Shown here piece by piece: positions 1 through 9,098 of a DNA stretch of 64,000 nucleotides. The notes under the pieces are model-generated. The model was not told the origin of the DNA. It saw only the letters and a list, made by a program, of their open reading frames with translations, and did not search any database. Made by a program: the position numbers and the translations under genes. The DNA comes from Microbulbifer salipaludis (GTDB lineage Bacteria; Pseudomonadota; Gammaproteobacteria; Pseudomonadales; Cellvibrionaceae): contig NZ_JAEKJR010000001.1 in NCBI RefSeq assembly GCF_017303155.1, forward strand, positions 372,001-436,000, in the 5' to 3' direction. Position 1 is the first letter of the stretch; every line of letters begins with the position of its first letter.

Positions 1-2
1 CG

Positions 3-398
3 GCCGGCACCTGGGCGCTGACGTCTGCGGTGCTGATCACTTTACTGCTAATCGGCGGAGAACACTGGATATTGCCGCTGTTCACCAATATTCCCGCGGT
101 TTTATCCGCATCTCTGGAGTACTACACCTGGCTGTGCGCACTGCCGCTGGTGGCGGTTTGGAGCTATCAGTTGGACGGCGTTTTCATTGGCGCGGGCAAA
201 AGCCGGCAAATGCGTGACACGATGATCATCGCCACTGTGATGGTGTTTTTACCTTGCTGGTGGCTTACCCGCCACTGGGGCAACGATGGCATCTGGTTTA
301 GCTTATTTTTGTGGTTTGGCGCACGTTCTTGCGGATTGATGGTCTACTTTTATAACTACACTAAGAACAACCATTGGATGTCATTGGAGCTACGCTAG
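3..398 (+). CDS. MATE family efflux transporter, DinF-like (3' part only)
   Basis: This is the C-terminal part of a multidrug and toxic compound extrusion antiporter of the inner membrane; the gene starts before the window. The open frame runs from base 3 without a start codon of its own; the GTG at base 30 is internal. At least three hydrophobic stretches are visible (ALTSAVLITLLLIGG, LCALPLVAVW, MIIATVMVFLPCWWL). The segment QLDGVFIGAGKSRQMRD resembles the DinF branch of MATE proteins. Family membership is reasonably secure; the substrate cannot be told from this fragment. Confidence 0.75.
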   Translation, partial: AGTWALTSAVLITLLLIGGEHWILPLFTNIPAVLSASLEYYTWLCALPLVAVWSYQLDGVFIGAGKSRQMRDTMIIATVMVFLPCWWLTRHWGNDGIWFSLFLWFGARSCGLMVYFYNYTKNNHWMSLELR

Positions 399-520
399 CG
401 AGTCCTCTTCCAACGTTAAGCAGTCTTGTCTTTCTCTTGAGCAGAGTTCCGCACAGGAGCCAGCGGGGGGCCCGCAGACAATGAAACGGGGAGGCGGTTT
501 CGTCGTTTTTGTTTTGATGT

Positions 521-1180
521 ATGCCTGACCATTATCAACTGATCCAGCAGTGCATTGATCGCGCCGTCACCGCCGAACAGGCCCGTGGCAGGTTTCGACG
601 TTCCCTGCACGACACCCTGCCAAGCCTTCATCGAAGTATTCATTTGCCGCAACGGGATGCCCCGCTGCACATCACCTGTTTTGTCATTCGGTATATCCAG
701 GCGATCCCGTCGTGGCTGAAGCGCCTGGATGAACTGTGCCATGCAGGCGGCCTGAACTTTGTTCCCGTGCGCGAGCTGATCCTGCACAGTTTCAGTGAGA
801 TTCCCGAGCGACAGCCGCACGAGCACGGCCTGGGTTCGATTCTCGATGAGGCGTACCTGGCCCACCGTACCATGGAAGAAATCAACGATGCGCTGCACCC
901 GATATGCGGCACACCACTGCTGCCGATGGACCCCATGGTGGCCAATCTGGTGGTGCGGGAACTGCTGGGGGAAGCACTGGCCTGCCAGCTCGACAGCCTG
1001 GCGGACGTTTTACTGCACCGCTTTGAGCCTACCGAGCTGGACCCGAAGCGACTGGTATCGATGATTCTGCACAAGCAACGCTACGACGACGCACCGGGAG
1101 AGTGGCCAGACTTCGCACGTCATATGCAGATTGATTTGCGCGCGCCCTCCCTGCCACACCATATGGATCTTTCGCACTGA
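521..1180 (+). CDS. Unrecognised 219-aa soluble protein
   Basis: A full-length frame with an ATG at 521 and no clear Shine-Dalgarno sequence. There is no signal peptide or membrane segment. The protein is rich in Leu and His, apparently all helical, with an internal stretch (residues about 100-160) full of acidic and hydrophobic positions. I recognise no family motif. It lies between the DinF-like transporter and a leftward membrane-anchored protein, ending 14 bp before the latter's stop, so the pair is convergent. Base composition and third-position GC look like its neighbours, which supports it being real. The function is unknown. Confidence 0.6.
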   Translation: MPDHYQLIQQCIDRAVTAEQARGRFRRSLHDTLPSLHRSIHLPQRDAPLHITCFVIRYIQAIPSWLKRLDELCHAGGLNFVPVRELILHSFSEIPERQPHEHGLGSILDEAYLAHRTMEEINDALHPICGTPLLPMDPMVANLVVRELLGEALACQLDSLADVLLHRFEPTELDPKRLVSMILHKQRYDDAPGEWPDFARHMQIDLRAPSLPHHMDLSH

Positions 1181-1194
1181 GGGTGCGCGGCCGC

Positions 1195-2001
1195 TTACTG
1201 CTCGACGATCTGACGCCAGTTAGCAAAAAAATCCACCTCGCTTTGCAATAGCATACGGTTCAGCTCGTCCGCCTCGCGGTGTATTTTCTTATTGTAAAAA
1301 TACAGACTGCCGCCGCGCAGGGTAAAACCCTTCGGGTTGTCAGTGAGCAGTTGATAAAAGGCTTCCTGCCGCTCCAGATACTGGAGTACGCGCCGCTTGC
1401 TGAATCTACCCTTGCGGTATTTCTGAAAGATCGCCGCCTGCAAATTCTGCTCGGTTAGCACACGTGCTTCTGGCGATATCCTGCTCACGTCCAGTAAACG
1501 TTTTATGTCAGCACGCAAGTCATCAAGGTACCTGTCGGCAGCCTCTGCAGCCACCTTGGTGCGATAGATGGCCCTCTTGCGCCGCTCTTGAAACGGTTCA
1601 CTTTTCGCGGTTTCGAGGCTCCACAGTGGCTTTTTAGCCATTTCCGCCATCGGCCGGAAAATCGTTTTGTGCTGACGATTGGAATTAACTGTCAGTCGAT
1701 CGCATACCTCCAGCGCGCCCTGCCAGTCCGCAAAGGGTTTGCCCTCATACACAGCATCCGGCAGAGCCGCTACCCGCTGCTCCAGGTGCTCCACCTCAGC
1801 CATTAACTGCGCTGGATTTTTGGCCCAGTCATTGGCCTGTAAGGCAAACAGAGACAGTAAGCCCTGGTTGGCGCAGCGGGTAATAAGGTGCGCGGTAAGT
1901 GCGTGCTGCTTTTCACGTACTTCGCGATAGTGATCCAGGCCGTAAAAAGCAGCGATAGTGAGGACGATCGCCAGCGCGACCAGTGGATAAATTTTTTTCA
2001 A
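1195..2001 (-). CDS. Unrecognised membrane-anchored protein, 268 aa
   Basis: The protein begins with a short basic stretch and one hydrophobic segment (residues 5-21, PLVALAIVLTIAAFYGL), then a long charged, mostly helical region. This predicts a single N-terminal membrane anchor with the rest in the periplasm. The start codon is TTG, with no good ribosome-binding site, so the exact start is uncertain; a frame starting later would lose the anchor. No catalytic motif is seen. It lies 19 bp downstream of yheV on the same strand and could be co-transcribed with prlC-yheV. I cannot name a family. Confidence 0.6.
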   Translation of the reverse strand: MKKIYPLVALAIVLTIAAFYGLDHYREVREKQHALTAHLITRCANQGLLSLFALQANDWAKNPAQLMAEVEHLEQRVAALPDAVYEGKPFADWQGALEVCDRLTVNSNRQHKTIFRPMAEMAKKPLWSLETAKSEPFQERRKRAIYRTKVAAEAADRYLDDLRADIKRLLDVSRISPEARVLTEQNLQAAIFQKYRKGRFSKRRVLQYLERQEAFYQLLTDNPKGFTLRGGSLYFYNKKIHREADELNRMLLQSEVDFFANWRQIVEQ

Positions 2002-2020
2002 GGGAGCACGATTTTACAGG

Positions 2021-2281
2021 TTAATTTTTATCGCCCGGCGGCTGCAGTATTTTTACCGCGGTTTCTTCCACTTCCCTTTCTTTTGTCTTGTTCACGCGGG
2101 TGTCCAGTTCCCGTGCGGTCGCCTGTAGGCGAATTTCATCTTTAAACCCACAGGCAACGCATTCACGATAATTTTTATCGCCCATTTTGTAATTGACGAT
2201 CTTGTCCATTTCGCTGCAGCGTGGACAAACCGCGCCGGCAATAAACCGGCGCTTGACGGGCTTTTCAAATTCTTCGCTCAA
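2021..2281 (-). CDS. yheV: YheV family zinc-ribbon protein
   Basis: A small 86-aa protein with two CxxC knuckles, CPRC (residues 19-22) and CVAC (about 41-44), separated by about 18 residues, as in a zinc ribbon. Length and spacing fit the YheV family of putative metal-binding proteins, whose role is not established. It follows prlC by 23 bp on the same strand, the arrangement I know from Pseudomonas and relatives, so the two are probably one operon. The C-terminal half is charged and likely helical. Confidence 0.85.
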   Translation of the reverse strand: MSEEFEKPVKRRFIAGAVCPRCSEMDKIVNYKMGDKNYRECVACGFKDEIRLQATARELDTRVNKTKEREVEETAVKILQPPGDKN

Positions 2282-2304
2282 AATATACCTCGTTAATAAG
2301 CGGA

Positions 2305-4353
2305 CTATTCAATGCCCGAGTGCCGCAGCAGCGCGTCAATTTTGGGCGCGCGACCGCGGAATTCTGCAAACAGGTCCTGCGCGTCGCGGCTTCCCCCCTG
2401 CTCCAGCACTGCGGTGAGAAAGCGGTTACCGGTGGCCGGATCAAAAATCCCCGTCTCCTCAAATAGCGAAAATGCATCGGCACTCAATACTTCGGCCCAT
2501 TTGTAGCTGTAGTATCCAGCCGCGTAACCGCCAGCAAAGATGTGGCTGAAACTGTTCTGGAAGCGGTTGTCCGGGGACACCGGCACGACCGACACCTGCG
2601 CCCGCACCTCGTTGATCAGGCGCTGGATCTCATCTGCATTGGCGCCCTCCGGGCGTGAGTGCAGCAGGAAATCAAACAGGGCAAATTCCAGCTGGCGCAT
2701 GGTAAACATGGCGGACTGGAAGTTTTTTGCCGCGAGCATTTTTTCCAGCAATGCCTGCGGTAGCGGCTCGCCTGTCTCGTAGTGACCCGCAATCATCGCC
2801 AGCGCTTCCGGCTCCCAGCACCAGTTTTCCAGAAACTGGCTGGGCAACTCTACCGCATCCCAAGCGACACCGTTAATGCCAGAGACCGCGGCCACATCTA
2901 CCTGGGTCAGCATATGGTGCAGGCCGTGGCCAAATTCGTGGAACAGCGTGGTGACTTCGTAATGGGTCAACAGTGCCGGTGTGTCTTTGCTTGGACTCGA
3001 AAAATTACACACCAGATAGGCCACCGGCAGCTGCAGGCCTGCACTGGTCTGGCGGCGCACTCGCGCGTCATCCATCCAGGCACCGCCGCGCTTGTTTTCG
3101 CGCGCGTAAGGGTCGAGATAGAAGCCGGCTATCGGCTCGCCGGCGCGTTTCAACCAGTAGAAGTGGACGTCCGGGTGATAGGTGGGAACCGAGCTATCCA
3201 GCTCGGCGGTCACGCCGAACAGTTTCTCTGCCACCGCGAAAAGGCCCGACAGCACCTTCGGGTACGGAAAATATGGTCGCAGCTCTTCCTGGCTGACCGC
3301 ATAGCGCGCCTGCTTCAGCTTCTCCGCAGCCCAGGTCACATCCCAGGGCTGCAGCTGGTCGAGCCCCAGCTCATCGGCGGCAAAGGCCTGCAGCTCGGTA
3401 AATTCCTGTACCGCAGCGGGCTTGGCGCGCTTGGCCAGATCCCGCAGGAAACGCTCCACATGCTCGGGGGATTCCGCCATCTTGCTGGCCAGGGAACGCT
3501 CGGCGTAATTTTTCATACCGAGTAAATGGGCCTGCTCCGCGCGCAGGGACAGAATCTCCGCCATCACGTTGGCGTTGTCGAACTCGCCCGCATTGGGACC
3601 GACATTGGAGGCGCGGGTGATAAATGCATAGTGCATTTTATGGCGCAGCTCGCGGTTTTCCGCGTGGGTCATCACCGCCAGGAAGCAGGGGCCGTCGAGC
3701 GTAAGCAGCCAGCCGTCCTTGCCCCTGGCATCCGCCAGAGCACTGGCAGTAGCCAGCGCGGATTCCGGGATTCCCTGCAGCTCGGCTTCCTCGGTAATGT
3801 TGAGGCTCCAGGCATTGGTTGCATCGAGCACGTTGTTGGCAAAGGTGCTCTTCAATTCCGCCAGGCGCTGGCTGATGGCGGCGTATCGCTCGCGCTTCTC
3901 GCCCTCGAGGCTAACGCCACCCAGATGCATATCCCGCAGCCCGTGGCGGACTGCCTGCTGCCGCGCCTGAGGCCAGCTGGCGAAGTCCGGCGACTTCGCC
4001 AGCGCCCGGTACACCGCATACAGCTCCGGGTTCTGGCCCAGCTCGGTCCAGTATTCGGTCACCTGGGCCAGACACGCCTCATAGGGCGCCCGCCAGTTGC
4101 CGCTCAATACGCTGTTCAGGTGCGAGACCGGCGAAAACGCCTTGCTTAACTGGTCCTGAGCCTCTTCCAGCGGCGCCACGGTCTCTTCCCAGGTAGGTTC
4201 TTTGCCCGCATTTTTCAGGCAAGAATCCAGCTGTTCGCGACAGTTGGCGATAAGTTTGCTGATTGCCGGCTCGGCGTGTGCCGGTTTGACGGTATCGAAA
4301 GGGGGCAGCAGCGGAGCGCGCAACAGCGGGTTGGCGGAGGCGGGTTGAGACAT
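2305..4353 (-). CDS. prlC: Oligopeptidase A (M3 metallopeptidase)
   Basis: Cytoplasmic zinc endopeptidase that degrades short peptides, including cleaved signal peptides. The thermolysin-type zinc motif HEFGHGLHH is present in the C-terminal third, with the downstream glutamate expected in LPSQFLENWCWE. Length (682 aa) matches the family. An ATG at 4383 is also in frame, but the ATG at 4353 is preceded by AAGGA at good spacing and gives the usual MSQPxxNPLL start, so I chose 4353. It is the first gene of a leftward unit with yheV, and transcription is divergent from the carbonic anhydrase gene at 4494. Confidence 0.95.
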   Translation of the reverse strand: MSQPASANPLLRAPLLPPFDTVKPAHAEPAISKLIANCREQLDSCLKNAGKEPTWEETVAPLEEAQDQLSKAFSPVSHLNSVLSGNWRAPYEACLAQVTEYWTELGQNPELYAVYRALAKSPDFASWPQARQQAVRHGLRDMHLGGVSLEGEKRERYAAISQRLAELKSTFANNVLDATNAWSLNITEEAELQGIPESALATASALADARGKDGWLLTLDGPCFLAVMTHAENRELRHKMHYAFITRASNVGPNAGEFDNANVMAEILSLRAEQAHLLGMKNYAERSLASKMAESPEHVERFLRDLAKRAKPAAVQEFTELQAFAADELGLDQLQPWDVTWAAEKLKQARYAVSQEELRPYFPYPKVLSGLFAVAEKLFGVTAELDSSVPTYHPDVHFYWLKRAGEPIAGFYLDPYARENKRGGAWMDDARVRRQTSAGLQLPVAYLVCNFSSPSKDTPALLTHYEVTTLFHEFGHGLHHMLTQVDVAAVSGINGVAWDAVELPSQFLENWCWEPEALAMIAGHYETGEPLPQALLEKMLAAKNFQSAMFTMRQLEFALFDFLLHSRPEGANADEIQRLINEVRAQVSVVPVSPDNRFQNSFSHIFAGGYAAGYYSYKWAEVLSADAFSLFEETGIFDPATGNRFLTAVLEQGGSRDAQDLFAEFRGRAPKIDALLRHSGIE

Positions 4354-4493
4354 CGGAATTCCTTGTCGAGAGGCGAACAGCACCGGGGCGATGATCGCAA
4401 AGACGGGTTAACATATGCCCACTATTCTAGTGGATTGCACTCGCTCGTTGCACACTAACACCCTGCTCGAACGCCCGGAGGTCAGCCTTACCC

Positions 4494-5042
4494 ATGTCCG
4501 AATTACCCCAGCACACCCTGCGCGAACATCGCGGCCACCGCCCGCAACTCGGTGAGCGGGTCTATATCGACCCCCAGAGCACGGTGATCGGCGATGTGGA
4601 ACTCGGCGACGACTGTTCCGTGTGGCCCATGACCGTGATCCGCGGCGACATGCACCGGGTGCGTATCGGTGCCCGCACCAGCGTGCAGGACGGTTCTGTG
4701 CTGCACATCACCCACGCCAGCGACTTCAATGAGGGCGGCTGGCCGCTGACCATTGGCGACGACGTGACCATCGGTCACAAGGCCTGCCTGCACGGCTGTA
4801 CCGTGGGCAGCCGGGTATTGATCGGGATTGGCGCTATTGTGCTGGATGGGGCGGTGATCGAGGACGAAGTAGTGCTCGCCGCCGGCGCGCTGGTGCCACC
4901 GGGAAAGCGACTGGAGAGTGGCTACCTGTACGTGGGCTCGCCGGCAAAGCAGGCGCGCCCACTGAAAGAGAAGGAGCGAAAATTCTTCACCTACACCGCC
5001 GGCAACTATGTAAAGTTGAAAGACGAGTATCTCAGGCGGTAG
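4494..5042 (+). CDS. Gamma-class carbonic anhydrase-like hexapeptide protein
   Basis: Left-handed beta-helix protein of the YrdA/gamma-carbonic anhydrase family, expected to bind zinc at trimer interfaces. Imperfect hexapeptide repeats run from about residue 28 to 150. The RGDMHRVRIG segment and histidines in VLHITH, IGHKACLHGC match the metal-binding positions. The C-terminal helix (LKEKERKFFTYTAGNYVKLKDEYLRR region) is also typical. A ribosome-binding site (CGGAGG) lies upstream of the ATG. Many members show weak or no carbonic anhydrase activity, so the physiological reaction is uncertain. It is a single gene, convergent with the alkylsulfatase gene. Confidence 0.88.
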   Translation: MSELPQHTLREHRGHRPQLGERVYIDPQSTVIGDVELGDDCSVWPMTVIRGDMHRVRIGARTSVQDGSVLHITHASDFNEGGWPLTIGDDVTIGHKACLHGCTVGSRVLIGIGAIVLDGAVIEDEVVLAAGALVPPGKRLESGYLYVGSPAKQARPLKEKERKFFTYTAGNYVKLKDEYLRR

Positions 5043-5085
5043 CCACTTTCTGGTCACGGCAACCTGGTCACGGCCACCGGGCGAA

Positions 5086-5110
5086 GGCTGCGAGTGAAGC
5101 GCCCGCAGCC
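5086..5110. terminator. GC-rich hairpin between convergent genes
   Basis: GGCTGCG and CGCAGCC form a 7-bp stem around an 11-nt loop, exactly between the stops of the carbonic anhydrase and alkylsulfatase genes. There is no long T tract on either strand, so this is a weak candidate for a shared terminator. A short direct repeat TGGTCACGGC occurs twice just to the left (5051 and 5066). Confidence 0.35.
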
Positions 5111-5117
5111 TCATCGG

Positions 5118-7217
5118 TTATTGGATTTTATTGGCATCCTGCAGCGGTAGCACCAGGTTCATATCATTCCGCATCTTGCTGCCCATCACGCTGGTGAGCT
5201 TGCTGAGCACCTCCTGGTTGCCAGTAATACTCGCCTTGTCGGCACTCAGTAAATCTTTCAGTTTTGCCTTGCCTGACATGGCCGCCAGCAGATCCAGCTT
5301 GGCAATTTCCAGCGTTACATCGGCATTTTTTGTCTGGTGATCGGCAACACTGGTCAATACCCCGTTGTTCATATCCAGCGCGTAATCGCCCTCACCTTTC
5401 AACTTGAGATTGATGGTGAAGTTTCCGGCACCCTCTGCCTTTTTCTGATCCACCAGCATGGACAGATAGGTCAGCATCAAGCTGGGCGGTAGCGCTCCAA
5501 GCACTTCCGGTGAAGCCGTCCCCAGTTTATTGGGGATATTGCCGCCGGCGCGCAGCTCAGATGCGCCAGATAAATACAGGTTGCGATATAAGGTGTTTTC
5601 TTCCTGATAGCCAAGCTGCTCAAACGCATCTGCCATCAGCAGATTGACGTTGGTATTCTTGCCATTGTACGCGACCACATTGTTCAAGATATCCACCGTG
5701 AAACGGTAATCGCCAGCTTTGAAGCTCTCCAGTGCGAGAGCCAGCACACGCTCTTCGCCACCGATCGCCTTCACATAACGCTTGCCGCGCTCCGCATCCG
5801 GATATTTCGCCAACTCGGTCGGGTTGCCGTTAAACCAGCCGAAATTGCGTACATAAGTTGATTTAAGATTGTTCTTGGTATGGCCGTAGTAAGGGCGGTT
5901 GTACCACTGCTTGAATACCGAATCCGGTAGCGCCGCGTATTCCGCAATGTCGTCCGGCCGGTAGCCATAATTGGCATAGCGCAGGGCGGTGTTGTAAATC
6001 GACTGATACAGATCGCGCTGCGCCTTCAGATAGCGCACCACATTTTCATTCCCCCATACGGGCCAGGTGTGCGGGCCAAAATTGACCTCTACTTCATCGC
6101 CCCAGCGGGCCACGGCTTCGGCGAGATAGCTGGCCCAAAGGCTGGCATCGCGGATCTTGGCCCCGCGCAAGGTGTAGATGTTGTGCTGCAGATGATTGAG
6201 TTCCTCCGCCATCGACATGGCCTTCCACTGGGGAATGTAAAACACCATTTCTGAGGGTGCTTCGGCGTGAGGCGTGACATAGAACTCGAACTCGACACCG
6301 TCGATGGTAACTTTTTCACCATCTTTGGAAATTGTCTTGTTCGGTATCGGCAACCCGGACTGGCCATCGGCAACGGCAGCACCCAGCGCTGCGGTAATTT
6401 TGCCCTTCGGGCCGGCGGGTAACACATTGCCGTACTGGTAACCGGCGCGGCGCGCCATGATATTACCGCCCATCACGTTTTCACTGACAGACTCTTCAAC
6501 AAACCCTTCTGGCGCAATCAGCGGAATCTTGCCACTGGTGAAATCTTCCTTGGTCGCCAGCCCAGCATCGATAATGCCGTTGAAGCCACCAAAATGGTCC
6601 GCGTGACTGTGGGAGATAATGACGCCCTTCAGCGGCTTCTTGCCGCGCTCTTGCTGGTACAGCTCAATCGACTTGACCAGTGTCGCCGGCGTGTATTCCA
6701 CATCGTACAGAATGATGCCGGTGTCACCCTCGATAATGGTGAGGTTGACCAGCGCCTGGCCGCGCACCTGATAGACGCGGTCGATCACCTTGAACAGGCC
6801 ACCCCGGTTCACCAGCTGCGCATGCCGCCACAGACTCGGGTTTACCTCGGGCGGGGCTTTCTTTCCCTGCATGAAATTCAGTTTGGTGGCCGGGTAAACT
6901 CCCTCGATATCGCCATTGTTCAGCAGCGGTGCAATAAACCCGCGTTCGACGTTTTCCTGCGCCGTCTTGTCGTCGAAATCCAGCTCGCCGTACACCGCCT
7001 CGTTCAGCTTGCGGGTGTATTCCGAAGCATCCTTCTGCTCCGTTGTAAACGTGTAGTCCGAGTGGGCAGAGAGCTGCTCCGTCGCCTGTTGTGCCTGCGC
7101 ACTGGCGATCACGCTACCGCCAGTATCCGACGCTGAGGCGTCATCCGTGGATTTGGAGCAACCGGTGAAGAGCGCCACCAGCACAACCAAACCTAACGCG
7201 TTCGTTTTGACCGACAT
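5118..7217 (-). CDS. Alkyl/aryl-sulfatase, metallo-beta-lactamase fold, lipoprotein
   Basis: Predicted SdsA1-type alkylsulfatase, which hydrolyses primary alkyl sulfates such as SDS to alcohol and sulfate. The N-terminus has a lipobox (LFTGC, Cys20), so the enzyme should be lipid-anchored in the envelope. A binuclear zinc motif HSHADH is at residues 203-208 within the metallo-beta-lactamase domain; further ligands (ELNHLQHN region, HTWPVWG region) follow. An alkylsulfatase dimerisation region comes next and an SCP2-like C-terminal domain (about 570-699) ends the protein. Length (699 aa) fits the family. It is monocistronic, ending opposite the carbonic anhydrase gene. Substrate preference is inferred from family only. 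Confidence 0.9.
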   Translation of the reverse strand: MSVKTNALGLVVLVALFTGCSKSTDDASASDTGGSVIASAQAQQATEQLSAHSDYTFTTEQKDASEYTRKLNEAVYGELDFDDKTAQENVERGFIAPLLNNGDIEGVYPATKLNFMQGKKAPPEVNPSLWRHAQLVNRGGLFKVIDRVYQVRGQALVNLTIIEGDTGIILYDVEYTPATLVKSIELYQQERGKKPLKGVIISHSHADHFGGFNGIIDAGLATKEDFTSGKIPLIAPEGFVEESVSENVMGGNIMARRAGYQYGNVLPAGPKGKITAALGAAVADGQSGLPIPNKTISKDGEKVTIDGVEFEFYVTPHAEAPSEMVFYIPQWKAMSMAEELNHLQHNIYTLRGAKIRDASLWASYLAEAVARWGDEVEVNFGPHTWPVWGNENVVRYLKAQRDLYQSIYNTALRYANYGYRPDDIAEYAALPDSVFKQWYNRPYYGHTKNNLKSTYVRNFGWFNGNPTELAKYPDAERGKRYVKAIGGEERVLALALESFKAGDYRFTVDILNNVVAYNGKNTNVNLLMADAFEQLGYQEENTLYRNLYLSGASELRAGGNIPNKLGTASPEVLGALPPSLMLTYLSMLVDQKKAEGAGNFTINLKLKGEGDYALDMNNGVLTSVADHQTKNADVTLEIAKLDLLAAMSGKAKLKDLLSADKASITGNQEVLSKLTSVMGSKMRNDMNLVLPLQDANKIQ

Positions 7218-7392
7218 GGTGTATTCCCAAAAAGCGATATTGACCCAGCAACCTTAGTCAATAGCGCACCTTCTAGCGTGGGATTGGCACGGTACACCAC
7301 GCTCAGCCGAAAAACGGCTCATAGAAACTCACCAACAAATAGCTCGCTGAATAATTTGTGACGGCGGGTAGTCCGCGGTCGCCGCCGAGTCT

Positions 7393-8826
7393 TTACTCTG
7401 CGGCGACCTGAACCGAGCCTGGCGCGAGCTCAATGTCGAAGTAGTAGGGACCGCTCCATTTTTCGCCCCGCAGATAGGCAGCCTGTCGATGGTTGGCATC
7501 TCGCAGATCCCATTCCAGCTTGCCAGCAGTTTTGATCGCCCGCTTTTGCAGTTTCTGTGCGGTCTTGAAACTTCCCTGCGCGGCAGCGACAGCGGCTTTG
7601 GTCTCCAGGATCCGGACCTCGTCAAAATAATTCACCGGCTTCGCAGCAACCAGGTCGGATGCCAGTGCGAGGTCTTGCGCGGAAGGCGCGCCCGGGCCCG
7701 AGACCAATTCCCATGCGAGCAACAGACCAGAAAAATAGTGACCGTTTGATGCCGCATTTTTTAACCATCGAATTGCATGCTCCCGACGGTCCGCCTCAGG
7801 AATAGCACCAACACTGGTGGCGAGATAATTCTGTGCTTCCGGTACGCCCGCTGCTGCAGCGGCGGTGATCCACTTCAACCCATTTTCAGTATCGGCCTTG
7901 CACCCACGCCCCATGACCATGTTGCGGCCGATTTCAAACTGGGCCTGGGGTATACCCTGGCGGGCTGCTTCCAGGTACCACTTGTTCGCCGCCTGATACT
8001 CCAGATCGACGCCTTTCATGAACCGACGAAACGAGCGGAACACACCCAGCCGGTAGGCATATACATACTGGGCAACCGCATCACCGGCCTCGGCTTTACC
8101 TTTCCATTCATTCAGCTCCGCAACCAGGCGATGCTGATTTTTAACCGGGCCAGTAATGTTGAAAGACACCGCAGTCTTGACCCCACTGGTGGGCTCAGTG
8201 ACAGCAGCAGGCTCATACCGGTAAGAAAGCGCTGATTCGGCAGCGGCGTTGGCAAAACTGTCCGCGCTGGACTGGGCCACGGTAACATCGCGCACATGGC
8301 CCGCGGGCATCACGGAGTACTCCAGTACCACCCGGCCAAACCGGCCGCGCCGCAGCTCGTGTGTCGGGTATCGTGGCTGGGTTTTGGCTATGGGAGTGCG
8401 CTCTATCTCGCACTCCTCATCCGATAGCATCACCGGGTTCAGGTCACCCAGGATAGTTTCTTTGCCGTGGGTGTGCAGAAGCTGATCCAAACGCTGCTGG
8501 GCAGCCTTCTGTCCATCGGAGTCGAGCGCGGCAAAGATTTTTCCGGCGGTGCGCATCATATCTTCGGAACCGGACTGCGACGCCGCCAGTTGCATCCACG
8601 CCCAGCCCTCAACAGGATCCTGCTCGACGTATTCGCCACGGTAGTGCATGACACCGATGTTAAACGCGGAGCTGTAATCCCCGATTGCCGCCAGCGCATC
8701 AAAGCTGCGATAGGCCTCAGTGAAGTTACCGGCCGTGTAGGATTCCATCGCCTTGTCGAAATTCGCAAAGGCGGGCATGGCCATCCCCGCAAGCGTCAGT
8801 GCTGCCCCAAGAAAAATCCGTTTCAT
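7393..8826 (-). CDS. Secreted Sel1-repeat protein with internal TonB C-terminal-like domain
   Basis: 477 aa with a cleavable signal peptide (first about 21 residues, ending MPAFA). Residues about 25-100 form Sel1/TPR-like helices (AFNIGVMHYRGEYV...GWAWMQLAAS). Residues about 150-225 resemble the TonB C-terminal domain (RYPTHELRRGRFGRVVLEYSV, then DVTVAQSS and FANAAAESAL). More Sel1 repeats follow (about 240-345, e.g. QAQFEIGRNMVMGRG). There is no membrane anchor and no proline-rich spacer, so this is unlikely to be a classical energy transducer. A periplasmic protein-protein interaction role is more plausible. It lies 175 bp upstream of the alkylsulfatase gene on the same strand. Confidence 0.75.
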   Translation of the reverse strand: MKRIFLGAALTLAGMAMPAFANFDKAMESYTAGNFTEAYRSFDALAAIGDYSSAFNIGVMHYRGEYVEQDPVEGWAWMQLAASQSGSEDMMRTAGKIFAALDSDGQKAAQQRLDQLLHTHGKETILGDLNPVMLSDEECEIERTPIAKTQPRYPTHELRRGRFGRVVLEYSVMPAGHVRDVTVAQSSADSFANAAAESALSYRYEPAAVTEPTSGVKTAVSFNITGPVKNQHRLVAELNEWKGKAEAGDAVAQYVYAYRLGVFRSFRRFMKGVDLEYQAANKWYLEAARQGIPQAQFEIGRNMVMGRGCKADTENGLKWITAAAAAGVPEAQNYLATSVGAIPEADRREHAIRWLKNAASNGHYFSGLLLAWELVSGPGAPSAQDLALASDLVAAKPVNYFDEVRILETKAAVAAAQGSFKTAQKLQKRAIKTAGKLEWDLRDANHRQAAYLRGEKWSGPYYFDIELAPGSVQVAAE

Positions 8827-9098
8827 TCACTGTCCCCATCCGTTCATTATTGTGAAGCACGGAAAGCGTAACATTTTTTTTGACGCGTGATTTAACGGGC
8901 CGCCAACCGGGCTTGTGTTAAAAGCGGAATTTTATGCACCTCAAAAGGCGCCCGACCGCACAATCCATGGCCTTATCAAATCAAATCCGCAAAAGAGCAC
9001 GCCACCCTCGGTCAAAATAACTCCTCATTTGGGCCTAGAATCTGAAGGGCCTGAAAATCCCCGATTGCGCAAAAACCAATAACCAGCGAGGCCATACA

